A model generated the notes under the pieces. That model was not told where the DNA came from, did not search any database, and saw only the letters and a program-made list of their open reading frames with translations. A stretch of 37,466 nt of DNA. It comes from an uncultured SAR86 cluster bacterium (GTDB taxonomy: Bacteria > Pseudomonadota > Gammaproteobacteria > Magnimaribacterales > AG-339-G14). Below, piece after piece: positions 20,316 to 28,569 of the stretch. How positions within the stretch are numbered: the stretch's first letter is position 1; every line of letters starts with the position of its first letter. The translations under genes and the position numbers were made by a program. The DNA is taken from positions 1 to 37,466 of the forward strand of contig CASICS010000013.1 in assembly GCA_949373255.1 (NCBI GenBank). The letters are read 5' to 3'.

Positions 20316-21700
20316 TGCCAAAAAAAAATGAAAGTTGGGGCGGGCGTTTTAAGAAACAAACTGCCAAAAAGGCCCAAGTCTTTTCTTCTTCGATCGATGT
20401 TGATCAAAACTTATATTTACAAGATATAACTGGCTCCATAGCTTATGCCGAAGCTCTGCAGTTAGCAGGAGTTTTAACCAAAGGTGAATTAGCTAAAATT
20501 AAATCGGGTTTAAAACAAATTAAACAAAAAATAGAGGCTGGCAAGTTCAAATGGGAAGAATCTTTAGAAGATGTCCACATGAATATTGAATCGGCTTTAG
20601 AAAAGGCTATTGGCTCAGCTGCAAAAAAGCTCCATACAGGCCGCTCTAGAAATGATCAGGTTGTTACAGACTTAAAGCTTTTTTTATTGGATCAATCTAA
20701 AGAGTTGCAAATATGCATAAATGATTTTCTTAAAATTCTTGTCCTGAAAGCCGAATCTGAAACTGAAACTTTGATGCCTGGTTTTACTCATATGCAAATA
20801 GCTCAACCTATAACCTTAGCCCACCATCTGATGGCTTGGTACGAAATGCTTAATCGTGATCTGGTTCGTTTTCAAGAATCCGAAAAGCGTCTGTCTATAA
20901 GCCCTCTGGGTTCTGGAGCTTTATCTGGGAATAGATTTAATATTAATCGTATCAAATTATCCAAAGCTCTTGGATTTAAAGATGTCACTAAGAACTCGAT
21001 AGATGCCGTGAGCGATCGAGACTACGTTGCTGAAATGATGTTCAACATTAGTTTGATGAGTGTTCATCTATCGCGTATCTCAGAAGAATTAATTATTTGG
21101 TCTACTTCTCAATTTAACTACATCGACTTACCGGAAGAACTTTGTACTGGATCTTCAATCATGCCGCAGAAAAAAAATCCTGACATGGCAGAATTGGTTC
21201 GCGGTGGATCTGCAAAAACTATTGGGAATTTAGTAACTTTATTGAGCTTGCTTAAAAATCAACCGCTTGCCTACAACCGAGACAACCAAGAAGATAAAGC
21301 ACCACTATTTGATTCCATCAATTACGCTTTAAGTGCGGTCGACATAACAGCGGCAATGATTGCCGGTGCCGATTTTAACGCCGACGCTATGTTAACCGAT
21401 GTATACGATGGTCATATATGCGCCACTGATCTTGCTGAGTACCTAGTCATTAAAGGGATTCCTTTTCGAGATGCCCATGCTATTTCAGGTAAAGCAGTTC
21501 AATTGGCTGAAAAGCAAAACCTACTTTTAGTTGAGCTAACTCTTTCTGAGTTAAAAAAATTAAACTCTGTTATTGATAAAGATGTTTATAAATATCTAGA
21601 TCCAATGAAGTCTATCAATTCAAAAAACAGCATTGGCGGCACAGCTCCCAGTCAAGTTAAAAAGCAAATTTCTGCGGCAAAAGCCCTTCTAAAAATTTAA
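20315..21700 (+). CDS. argH: Argininosuccinate lyase
   Basis: Last step of arginine synthesis, cleaving argininosuccinate to arginine and fumarate. The sequence WGGRFKK at the N-terminus, LHTGRSRNDQV, GFTHMQIAQPITL and the fumarase-superfamily signature GSSIMPQKKNPD are all present in 461 residues. Its ATG overlaps the ahcY stop, so it belongs to the metK-ahcY-argH unit although the pathways differ. A weak AT-rich hairpin follows the stop. Confidence 0.97.
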   Translation: MPKKNESWGGRFKKQTAKKAQVFSSSIDVDQNLYLQDITGSIAYAEALQLAGVLTKGELAKIKSGLKQIKQKIEAGKFKWEESLEDVHMNIESALEKAIGSAAKKLHTGRSRNDQVVTDLKLFLLDQSKELQICINDFLKILVLKAESETETLMPGFTHMQIAQPITLAHHLMAWYEMLNRDLVRFQESEKRLSISPLGSGALSGNRFNINRIKLSKALGFKDVTKNSIDAVSDRDYVAEMMFNISLMSVHLSRISEELIIWSTSQFNYIDLPEELCTGSSIMPQKKNPDMAELVRGGSAKTIGNLVTLLSLLKNQPLAYNRDNQEDKAPLFDSINYALSAVDITAAMIAGADFNADAMLTDVYDGHICATDLAEYLVIKGIPFRDAHAISGKAVQLAEKQNLLLVELTLSELKKLNSVIDKDVYKYLDPMKSINSKNSIGGTAPSQVKKQISAAKALLKI

Positions 21701-21718
21701 GATAATTAAATTTATCTT
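21699..21718 (+). terminator. Weak AT-rich hairpin after argH
   Basis: AAGATAA and TTATCTT form a perfect 7-base inverted repeat around a 6-base loop, overlapping the argH stop, followed by TCCTATTTAATTTAATTT. The stem has only one G-C pair, so it would be a poor intrinsic terminator; partial readthrough into the next gene is likely. Confidence 0.3.
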
Positions 21719-21771
21719 TCCTATTTAATTTAATTTATTTTATGCTTACCCTCTTTAAATAGGAGAGCAGG

Positions 21772-22866
21772 ATGAAATCTTTATTCAAACCAATAACTGT
21801 AAATAACTTAGAAATTCCGAATAGGATTGCAATGGCGCCTATGACTAGAATGATGTCTCCCGATGGAGTGCCTGGAGAAAATGTAAAAGAATATTATCAA
21901 AGAAGAGCAGCCGGTGAAGTTGGCTTAATCATCACTGAAGGTGTCGAAGTTAGTCACCCTTCTTCAAGTGGTTATCCGAATGTTCCTGGTTTTCAAGATA
22001 AAGCTGATGAGGGTTGGAAAAATATTATTACTGCTGTTCATGCCGAAGGTGGAAAAATATTTCCTCAGTTGTGGCATGTAGGAGCAATGCGAAAAGAAGG
22101 TATGGCTCCAGATCCAAAAGTTCCTGGTTTCACACCATCTGGATTAGTGAATACTAATAAAGAAGCGGCTCATGCTATGTCAGCCGAAGAAGTGGAGATG
22201 TTAATAGAGTGCTTTGTAAGTGATATTGTTAAAATTAAAGACCTTGGTTTCGATGGCGTTGAGTTGCATGGGGCGCATGGTTATTTAATTGACAATTTTT
22301 TCTGGGAAGGCACTAATCAAAGAAAGGATGATTTTGGTGGCGCTATAGATAAGAGAACAAAATTTGCTTGTGAAATAATTGAAAGGGCAAGAACTAAAAT
22401 AGGTAAAGATTTCCCAATTGCCATAAGATTTTCTCAATGGAAGCAGCAAGATTATGAAGCTCGTCTTGTTCAAACTCCCGATGAATTAGGAAATTTTTTA
22501 AGTCCTTTGGTGGCTGCTGGCGTTGATATGTTTCATGCTAGCAATAGAAGGTATTGGGAACCTGAATTTGAGGGCTCTGAATTAAATTTAGCTGGGTGGA
22601 CTAAAAAACTTACTGGTCTTCCAACTATTACGGTAGGAAGTGTCGGTCTCAAATCTGATTTTATAGGGCTTTATGCTGGAGAAGACGCAGTTGAAAGTGC
22701 GCCAATAGATGAATTAGTAGCTCGTTTAGATTCTGAAGAGTTTGATATGGTTGCAGTGGGGCGAGCTCTTTTATCAGATCCTGAATGGGTAAAAAAAATA
22801 AGAGAAGAACGTTACGACGAAATAGTTCCGTTCGAAAGTAAATTTGCTCAAAGCGTTTATTTCTAA
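21772..22866 (+). CDS. Old Yellow Enzyme family NADH:flavin oxidoreductase
   Basis: FMN-dependent ene-reductase fold. The N-terminus LFKPITVNNLEIPNRIAMAPMTR, ITEGVEVSHPSSSGY, QLWHVGA, the catalytic pair in GVELHGAHGYLIDNFF, and the C-terminal VGRALLSDPEWVKK support the family; the 364-residue single-domain length fits classical OYE rather than the larger dienoyl-CoA reductases. The substrate cannot be told. A clear ribosome-binding site (AGGAG, 21761-21765) precedes the ATG. Its TAA overlaps the ATG of the next small ORF, opening a run of ten plus-strand genes that ends with yigB. Confidence 0.93.
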   Translation: MKSLFKPITVNNLEIPNRIAMAPMTRMMSPDGVPGENVKEYYQRRAAGEVGLIITEGVEVSHPSSSGYPNVPGFQDKADEGWKNIITAVHAEGGKIFPQLWHVGAMRKEGMAPDPKVPGFTPSGLVNTNKEAAHAMSAEEVEMLIECFVSDIVKIKDLGFDGVELHGAHGYLIDNFFWEGTNQRKDDFGGAIDKRTKFACEIIERARTKIGKDFPIAIRFSQWKQQDYEARLVQTPDELGNFLSPLVAAGVDMFHASNRRYWEPEFEGSELNLAGWTKKLTGLPTITVGSVGLKSDFIGLYAGEDAVESAPIDELVARLDSEEFDMVAVGRALLSDPEWVKKIREERYDEIVPFESKFAQSVYF

Positions 22867-22985
22867 TGCCGATTGATAAAAAGGATAATAAGAAAGATAA
22901 AAAAAGAACTGAATTAAAATCTAAACAAGAAAAGTCTAAAAATGGTTTTGATCCTATACAATATGAGAAACCACCACATCATTGA
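22866..22985 (+). CDS. Small Lys-rich hypothetical protein (39 aa)
   Basis: Too short for the ORF track. It starts with an ATG that overlaps the preceding TAA (TAATG), reads MPIDKKDNKKDKKRTELKS, is extremely rich in Lys and Asp in its first 26 residues, and ends with GFDPIQYEKPPHH. Only two bases separate its TGA from the next ATG. The coupling on both sides favours translation. I do not recognise the family; a charged, probably disordered cytoplasmic peptide is all the sequence shows. Confidence 0.5.
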   Translation: MPIDKKDNKKDKKRTELKSKQEKSKNGFDPIQYEKPPHH

Positions 22986-22987
22986 AT

Positions 22988-23290
22988 ATGAAAAAACTAT
23001 TAGTTTTTATTTTATTAACAAGCTCAAATTTATGGTCTGATTTTGATGATATCTGCTTAATTCCCAATTTAGACCTTTTGTCCGTAAAAGCCGAACTTAA
23101 AAAGAAAGAATGCGAAAAAAACGATATTCTTTATGTGATGACTAAAAAACAAACTGATTTACCTTTTATGATGTCTAACTATTGTATGTATAAAAATCAT
23201 GAAATAACACAGAATGTCTCCCAAGAGATTGCAACCGTTTATCATTTAACGTGTGTATTCAGAGGCGAAGGCAGAACCTTTAGAGATTGA
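22988..23290 (+). CDS. Hypothetical secreted protein with four cysteines
   Basis: The ORF track uses a TTG at 22982, but the ATG at 22988 gives a clean signal peptide (MKKLLVFILLTSSNLWS) and 100 residues. The mature part is short and charged and contains four cysteines (in DDICL, KKECE, SNYCM and LTCVF), consistent with two disulfides in the periplasm. It ends FRGEGRTFRD. No family is recognised. It lies between a Lys-rich micro-ORF and a two-helix membrane protein, in the same run as lptM-lysA-dapF. Confidence 0.6.
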   Translation: MKKLLVFILLTSSNLWSDFDDICLIPNLDLLSVKAELKKKECEKNDILYVMTKKQTDLPFMMSNYCMYKNHEITQNVSQEIATVYHLTCVFRGEGRTFRD

Positions 23291-23291
23291 A

Positions 23292-23498
23292 ATGAATTCT
23301 TCAACCGTAACAACAATTTTTTTTCTAGGCGGCTTAACTTTCATCGCTGATCTCTTTCTTTTTGTAAGGCTCAAAAGTGCTGAAAGCTCCTCTCTACAAA
23401 ACTTAACTTTATTTATTAAAATCTATGCCGTTAGCGTTTTAGGTGTTTTGGCTAGTGGTGTTTTATTTGTATCATTGTTTATGGTTGCTCACGGGTAA
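23292..23498 (+). CDS. Hypothetical small membrane protein (two helices)
   Basis: The tracked ORF begins at 23253 inside the preceding gene; the ATG at 23292 directly after that gene's TGA is more likely, giving 68 residues. Two hydrophobic helices (TTIFFLGGLTFIADLFLF and YAVSVLGVLASGVLFVSLF) flank a polar loop containing RLKSAESSSLQN. The family is not recognised. It probably resides in the inner membrane. lptM begins 3 bases after its stop, so it is likely part of the same operon. Confidence 0.6.
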   Translation: MNSSTVTTIFFLGGLTFIADLFLFVRLKSAESSSLQNLTLFIKIYAVSVLGVLASGVLFVSLFMVAHG

Positions 23499-23501
23499 TT
23501 T

Positions 23502-23621
23502 ATGAATAGAGCTATTTTATTTTTTTTATTACTAACCAGTCTTTTCTGTTTATCCACTTGTGGAGTAAAAGGACCATTAACACTGCCTGATGCAAAAACT
23601 TTAAGTTATGAGACCAAATAA
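23502..23621 (+). CDS. lptM: LptM (YifL-like) small lipoprotein
   Basis: A 39-residue lipoprotein missed by the ORF track. It begins MNRAILFFLLLTSLFCLSTC, a signal peptide ending in an LSTC lipobox (Cys20), followed by GVKGPLTLP, the short conserved motif of the YifL/LptM family (CGxKGPLxLP). In E. coli LptM assists LptD assembly and oxidative maturation of the LPS translocon. The location immediately before lysA/dapF is the conserved one for this family. Its stop overlaps the lysA start by 14 bases in another frame. Confidence 0.85.
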   Translation: MNRAILFFLLLTSLFCLSTCGVKGPLTLPDAKTLSYETK

Positions 23622-24828
23622 TTTTAATTTTAAAAATGGGATTTTAAACGTTGAAGACATGTCGTTAAACGATGTCTTGGCAAATTTTAGCACCCCTTTT
23701 TATATCTACACGAAAGCGAGTATTTTAGAATCTTGCGAAGCTTACCTATCAAATATTGAGTCCACTGATCTTGTTTGTTTTGCTGTAAAAGCAAACAGTA
23801 ATCTTCAGTTGTTGAAAATATTAGCTGAGGCTGGATTAGGGTTCGATGTTGTTTCCGGTGGAGAATTAAGCAGAGTTATTAAAATAGGGGCTGATCCTAA
23901 AAAAATTGTTTTTTCAGGCGTTGGTAAAACCAAAGCAGAGTTAGCTAAAGCTGCTGAACTTGAGATCTTTTCAATTAATGTTGAATCATCATATGAATTG
24001 GAAAACATTATTGAATTAGAGAAAAATCCTAGAGTTTCTTTTCGCATAAATCCAGATATGTCTGGGGATACTCATCCTTATATTGAAACTGGTAAAGCAG
24101 ACTGTAAATTCGGAATTTCTGAAGTTGAAGCAATTTCTTTAGCTAAAAAATATTCTCCAGAAGAAATAAATCTAGTTGGAATTACTGCTCACATAGGGTC
24201 TCAGATAACTAATACAGATTTATTTTTAGAACTATTGGAAAAACTAAAGTCACTTGCTTCTCAATTCGAAGCTTATGGTCATTCAATTGATCACTTGGAT
24301 GTGGGTGGTGGCTTAGCTATAGATTATAAAATGGAAAATAATTTTAATCCTAGTGAGCTTGTCAAAGAACTGAAAGCCAATGTAGGTAATTATTCTTTGT
24401 TACTCGAACCTGGGCGGTCTATGGTTGCTCAAGCCGGAGCCCTGATCACTAAAGTAATTGGTGAAAAAGAGAATGGGGATAGAAAATTTTTAATCGTTGA
24501 TGCTGCAATGAATGATTTAATGCGCCCTTCTCTTTATAACGCCAGACACGAGATAGAAAATATAATTGAAAATACTGAAGACAAAGAAAGCTTTACGGTA
24601 GTAGGTCCTGTTTGCGAGACCGCTGACTCATTTGGTGATGAATTTAAACTATCTGCGAAAGCAGATGATCATCTTATTATTTATTCAAGTGGTGCCTATG
24701 GTTCAAGTATGGGCTCTAATTACAATTCTAGATTAAGGCCTGCTGAAATTTTAATAGACGCCGGTAGCTATAAAATTATCAGAAGAGAAGAATCTTTTGA
24801 TGATTTGATTAAACTCGAGGAAATTTAA
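23608..24828 (+). CDS. lysA: Diaminopimelate decarboxylase
   Basis: PLP enzyme converting meso-diaminopimelate to lysine. The 406-residue protein has the PLP lysine in FAVKANSNLQLL, GLGFDVVSGGEL, HIGSQI, DVGGGLAIDY, GPVCETADSFGDEF and YGSSMGSNYNSR (substrate/dimer interface). The start overlaps the end of lptM. Its TAA directly abuts the dapF ATG; the two consecutive DAP-pathway genes are thus coupled. Confidence 0.97.
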   Translation: MRPNNFNFKNGILNVEDMSLNDVLANFSTPFYIYTKASILESCEAYLSNIESTDLVCFAVKANSNLQLLKILAEAGLGFDVVSGGELSRVIKIGADPKKIVFSGVGKTKAELAKAAELEIFSINVESSYELENIIELEKNPRVSFRINPDMSGDTHPYIETGKADCKFGISEVEAISLAKKYSPEEINLVGITAHIGSQITNTDLFLELLEKLKSLASQFEAYGHSIDHLDVGGGLAIDYKMENNFNPSELVKELKANVGNYSLLLEPGRSMVAQAGALITKVIGEKENGDRKFLIVDAAMNDLMRPSLYNARHEIENIIENTEDKESFTVVGPVCETADSFGDEFKLSAKADDHLIIYSSGAYGSSMGSNYNSRLRPAEILIDAGSYKIIRREESFDDLIKLEEI

Positions 24829-25647
24829 ATGTTGATCTCACAATTTATGGAGTCTCTGGGCAATGACTTCATAATCATTGATGGGGTCACGCAAAACTTT
24901 GAAGATTCTAAAGAGAATATTTCCACAATTACAAATCAGAAATATGATTTAAGCTTCGATCAGCTGATGATTATTCTTCCACCCCAAGATAATGATTCTG
25001 ATTTGCGCTTAAAAATATTTAATATTGATGGGAGTGAATCTGAAAACTGTGTCAATGGCATAAGATGTGTAGCTCGATATGTTTTTGATGAAAAATTAGT
25101 CAGCTCTGATCAAGTAATTTTTTCAATAAATAACGAATTAATTAATGTTTCAAAAAAAGATGGCAACCTGCTTGAGGTTCAAATGTCTAATCTGAGTTTT
25201 GAATCAGCAGATATTGGCCTGCAAGAAAATGCTCCAAACTTTTATGAATTTAATGATTCAAAGCTTATTTTTAGTTCTGTTTCTGTTGGTAATCCACATG
25301 CAGTGATTTTAAATGATGATGTTAATTTGAATATTCCGGAAGCTGGTAAAGCCATTCAAGAAAGCGGCTATTTTATGAATGGTGTTAATGTAGGTTTTAT
25401 GGAGATCATTAGCCCTTCAGAAATAAATTTACGAGTCGTAGAAAGAGGTGTTGGCGAGACTCAAGCATGCGGAAGCGGCGCTTGCGCTGCATCTGCAGTG
25501 GGTGCAAAAGAAGGTAAACTCAGTAATAAGGTAAAAGTAAATTTTTATCAGGGATCGGTAGAAGTGATTACTGACCTATCAGCAAATAAAGTTAATCTAA
25601 TTGGCGATTCAAATTATAGAGCTAGAAATATACCTATCGAGTTATGA
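24829..25647 (+). CDS. dapF: Diaminopimelate epimerase
   Basis: Converts LL- to meso-diaminopimelate for peptidoglycan and lysine. The N-terminus has GNDFIIIDGVTQN, the first catalytic Cys lies in ENCVNGIRCVARY, and the second in TQACGSGACAAS. The first motif reads CVNG where E. coli has CGNG, a departure next to the catalytic Cys. VERGVGETQACG and GNPHAVIL are conserved. The length is 272 residues, typical. Its stop overlaps the DUF484 start (ATGA). Confidence 0.96.
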   Translation: MLISQFMESLGNDFIIIDGVTQNFEDSKENISTITNQKYDLSFDQLMIILPPQDNDSDLRLKIFNIDGSESENCVNGIRCVARYVFDEKLVSSDQVIFSINNELINVSKKDGNLLEVQMSNLSFESADIGLQENAPNFYEFNDSKLIFSSVSVGNPHAVILNDDVNLNIPEAGKAIQESGYFMNGVNVGFMEIISPSEINLRVVERGVGETQACGSGACAASAVGAKEGKLSNKVKVNFYQGSVEVITDLSANKVNLIGDSNYRARNIPIEL

Positions 25648-26330
25648 ATTTTTTTAAAAAAAATATTACTGATGCAGGAGTTATAAAATTTTTATCAGAT
25701 AATCCAGATTTCTTTCTCAAAAATCCAGATGCCTTAGAAAAGCTAGAAATAAAGCATGAAACCGGTGAGGCAGTTTCTCTTATTGAAAAGCAAGTAGAGA
25801 TAATTAAAAAAAAGAACCTGTTAAGCAATACAAAATTAAGCGAGTTCCTTTCCAATGCGGAATACAATCAACAACTTTTTATCAAAGTTCAGAAACTAGT
25901 ACTTCAGATTTTAAATGAAAAAAATATCGAAGAACTAAGCAAGCTGACTGAAGCTTTTTTTGAAAAAGAATTGGGTACTGAAATTTGCAAAATATATTTT
26001 TTTACCCAAGAAGAACTTTTTGAATTATCTAACGAGAGAATCATAACTCCTGAAATTGCTACTTCGATCTTTTCTGAGGCTTTTAACTCAGGTGATCTTG
26101 CCTTAGGCGGCATTAACAAAGAGCTATCTTCAATGGTTTTTGGCAGCAAAGCTAACGTTGAAGAAGGGGCAATTTGCAAACTCCATTGTGAAAAAATAGC
26201 TGGGACTTTAGCTCTGGGAAGCAGTTCTAAGGGAAAATTTACTAAAGATAGTGAAACTCTATTTCTTGAGTTCTTGGTAGCAGTTTTTAGTAATCGAGTA
26301 GATACGATCATCAAAAATATCAATGCATAA
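25644..26330 (+). CDS. DUF484 family protein (YigA-like)
   Basis: A 228-residue cytoplasmic protein matching DUF484: N-terminal helix with VIKFLSDNPDFFLKNPDAL, then a coiled segment (AVSLIEKQVEIIKKKN), followed by a GAF-like domain. The function is unknown in the family. The location between dapF and xerC, with overlaps on both sides, is the conserved gammaproteobacterial arrangement (yigA in E. coli), suggesting a link to chromosome dimer resolution or cell-wall precursor genes, but that is inference. Confidence 0.88.
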   Translation: MNFFKKNITDAGVIKFLSDNPDFFLKNPDALEKLEIKHETGEAVSLIEKQVEIIKKKNLLSNTKLSEFLSNAEYNQQLFIKVQKLVLQILNEKNIEELSKLTEAFFEKELGTEICKIYFFTQEELFELSNERIITPEIATSIFSEAFNSGDLALGGINKELSSMVFGSKANVEEGAICKLHCEKIAGTLALGSSSKGKFTKDSETLFLEFLVAVFSNRVDTIIKNINA

Positions 26331-27204
26331 AGACATTCAGGAATTCTTAGATTATATAAAGAGCGCTAGAAATTATTCTGATCATACTGTTAAAAGTTAT
26401 CAAAATGACTTAATTAAATTTGAAGTATTTAAAAAAGATAAGAGTTTTTCTGCTTGGTCGGAAATCAAACAAGCCGATATTAGAGACTTTATAGGCTCGC
26501 ATAGAAGAAATGGGCTAAGTCCGAGAAGTATCGCAAGGCTTTTGTCTTCACTGAGAAGTTTTTACAAATATTTAAACCTTGAAGGCCTATCAAAAGTTAA
26601 TCCTATTTTAGGTATTTCTGCTCCAAGATTAAGCTCGTTACTGCCCAAAGCTTTAGACACAGATATGGTCAATAGGCTTTTACAATTTCAACCTAAAACT
26701 TGGGGAGAATTTCGAGATAAGGCTATTGCAGAACTTCTATATTCATCTGGGCTAAGATTGTCAGAACTTTGTATGCTTGATATCGATGATTTATCGGTGG
26801 AAAGTCAAATATGTAGGGTACTCGGCAAAGGTCGCAAAGAACGTGAAGTCCCAGTCGGCTCAAAAGCGGTAGAAGCTCTCAAAGAGTGGTATGCCCATAG
26901 AGAAGCTCGAATAGAGGGTTCGGAAAAAGCAATTTTTATTAACAATCAAGGCAGTCGGTTGAGTCAGAGATCTATTCAAAATGGTTTAAAAAAAATGAGT
27001 GCCAAGATGGGTCTGCCTTATATTCATCCACATATGCTGCGACATTCTTTCGCATCGCATATACTAGAGTCGAGTGGAGATTTAAGAGCAGTCCAGGAAC
27101 TACTTGGTCATGCCAATCTATCTTCTACTCAAATATATACAAAATTAGATTTTCAACATTTAGCGAAGGTGTACGATAAAAGTCACCCTCATGCAAAAAA
27201 ATAA
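26323..27204 (+). CDS. xerC: Tyrosine recombinase XerC
   Basis: Site-specific recombinase acting with XerD at dif to resolve chromosome dimers. The N-terminal SAM-like domain (FLDYIKSARNYSDHTVKSYQNDL) is followed by catalytic residues: Arg in SSGLRLSEL, Lys in LGKGRKER, HMLRHSFASHIL (His-x-x-Arg), GHANLSSTQIYTKLD (His and nucleophilic Tyr). The C-terminal HPHAKK is typical of XerC. At 293 residues and embedded in dapF-DUF484-xerC-yigB, it is the housekeeping enzyme, not a mobile integrase. Confidence 0.96.
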   Translation: MHKDIQEFLDYIKSARNYSDHTVKSYQNDLIKFEVFKKDKSFSAWSEIKQADIRDFIGSHRRNGLSPRSIARLLSSLRSFYKYLNLEGLSKVNPILGISAPRLSSLLPKALDTDMVNRLLQFQPKTWGEFRDKAIAELLYSSGLRLSELCMLDIDDLSVESQICRVLGKGRKEREVPVGSKAVEALKEWYAHREARIEGSEKAIFINNQGSRLSQRSIQNGLKKMSAKMGLPYIHPHMLRHSFASHILESSGDLRAVQELLGHANLSSTQIYTKLDFQHLAKVYDKSHPHAKK

Positions 27205-27205
27205 T

Positions 27206-27904
27206 ATGACAATAAAAGCTGTTACTTTTGATTTGGATGATACTTTATGGCCTTTGTATGATGTCATCATGCAATCTCACAAACTTTCCAATGATTGGTT
27301 GATTAATAAATTTCCGCAAATGGAGGGTATTCTTTTTACGGAACAAGAAAGATCAATGTGGAGTAAATTAATAAAAGAAGAGCCTGCTCTAGCAAACAGA
27401 TTATCCGAACTGAGAAAAAAAGTGATCACAGCATTATTAGTTGAAAATGATGTTGAAGAAAAAGAAGCAATTGAATGTTCTGAAAAAGCATTTGATATTT
27501 TTTTAGAAGAACGCCACAAAGTTACGTACTTTGATGGGGTGCTTGAGGTATTAGAGGACTTAGGCAAAGAATATACTTTAGGAGTGCTAACAAATGGCAA
27601 CGCCAGTATTGAAACTTTAGGAATTGATCACCTGTTTGATTTTTACCTCAATGCGGAAATGGTCAATGACAGCAAGCCTGGGGCCAAAATGTTCGAACAA
27701 GCAATGCAAGAAACCTCTTTAAGTCCCAATGAAATATGTCATGTTGGTGATCATCCGATAAATGATGTTGAGGGCGCATTAAATGTTGGATTCAAAGCTG
27801 TTTGGTTAAATGCTTTAGAAAATAGCTGGCCTAATGATGAAACATGTCATGTTCCAGAAGTTAAGCACTGGAGTGAACTAAAGGCTGTTATAAAAGATCT
27901 ATAG
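27206..27904 (+). CDS. yigB: HAD-family phosphatase, YigB-like
   Basis: HAD hydrolase with DxD motif FDLDDTLW, motif II LTNGN, and motif IV GDHPINDVEGA, in 232 residues. The synteny after xerC matches E. coli YigB, a phosphatase acting on FMN and the riboflavin intermediate ARPP. The tracked ORF begins 15 bases earlier; the ATG at 27206 fits the family N-terminus (MTIKAVTFDLDD) and lies 1 base after the xerC stop. Its TAG overlaps the pseudoazurin stop on the other strand. Substrate is inferred from synteny only. Confidence 0.88.
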   Translation: MTIKAVTFDLDDTLWPLYDVIMQSHKLSNDWLINKFPQMEGILFTEQERSMWSKLIKEEPALANRLSELRKKVITALLVENDVEEKEAIECSEKAFDIFLEERHKVTYFDGVLEVLEDLGKEYTLGVLTNGNASIETLGIDHLFDFYLNAEMVNDSKPGAKMFEQAMQETSLSPNEICHVGDHPINDVEGALNVGFKAVWLNALENSWPNDETCHVPEVKHWSELKAVIKDL

Positions 27905-28546
27905 ACGAGATAAGTATTCGTCCAATCGGTCAGTATTGGATATAAAGCCAGATTTTTTATCATCTGCAGCGCTTATGACTGCATCCATGTTGACTGCTTC
28001 ACCGACTTGAATGACGCCAACCATTGCCATCATCGCATGCGGTGCGCACTGATAAACGTAAACCCCTTCTTGATCCAAAGTAACACTAATATCTTGATTG
28101 ATTGTACCGTTCCAACTTTGAGCTCCGTCAGGAATCATCCCTTCTATGGAAGCTGAGTTATGAGACATATCTACTGCTTTGAAATGAATCGTGTCGCCCT
28201 TAGAAACTTTAATCACTGCTGGTTCGAAAATCATAATCCCATCGGCGCCTGAATTAAGCATTTTCACTTCATGTTCAGAGCCTTCAGATAATGCTACTTT
28301 ATTTACACTGATTTCAGCCATTGGAGCTGCCATATTTGAGGATGGATTAACTTTATAGCCGGGTCCAGCAGATTTTATTCCACAGCCATCGCCCTTCATG
28401 CAAACTGATCCAGTTGGCTTGATTCTTTCTTTAATTGCTGACTCACGCATATCTGAAGCAGAAACCAGAAAGGAAAACGATAGAAGGAAGAGAGACAAAG
28501 TAATTTTATTTTTCACGATATTTTTTAAAGTTTGAAGAAAAAGCAT
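27899..28546 (-). CDS. Pseudoazurin-type blue copper protein with cytochrome-c5-like N-terminal segment
   Basis: Periplasmic type I copper electron carrier. The C-terminal ~120 residues align with pseudoazurin: HEVKMLNSGADGIMIFEPA, IKVSKGDTIHFKAVD, then His in DMSHNSAS and Cys/His/Met in YQCAPHAMMAMVGVI. After the signal peptide (KITLSLFLLSFSFLVSAS) comes an extra ~50 residues with IKERIKPTGSVCMKGDGCG, resembling the leader segment I associate with cytochrome c5-type precursors. I use the ATG at 28546; the tracked TTG at 28555 is less likely, and a GTG at 28516 gives the neatest signal peptide and lies just past a TATAAT (28545-28550, minus). It ends the cc4-dsbA-citE-maoC-CoA-transferase series. 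Confidence 0.88.
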   Translation of the reverse strand: MLFLQTLKNIVKNKITLSLFLLSFSFLVSASDMRESAIKERIKPTGSVCMKGDGCGIKSAGPGYKVNPSSNMAAPMAEISVNKVALSEGSEHEVKMLNSGADGIMIFEPAVIKVSKGDTIHFKAVDMSHNSASIEGMIPDGAQSWNGTINQDISVTLDQEGVYVYQCAPHAMMAMVGVIQVGEAVNMDAVISAADDKKSGFISNTDRLDEYLSRL

Positions 28547-28569
28547 TATAGACAATGTCCAAGTTATTA

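Noticed and set aside
25904-26323. Minus-strand ORF of 139 codons
   Set aside because: It is antisense to the DUF484 gene, whose frame, overlaps and synteny are convincing.
26323-27204. Mobile-element integrase
   Set aside because: The tyrosine recombinase sits in the conserved dapF-DUF484-xerC-yigB context with a typical XerC C-terminus and there are no attachment-site repeats or cargo genes nearby.
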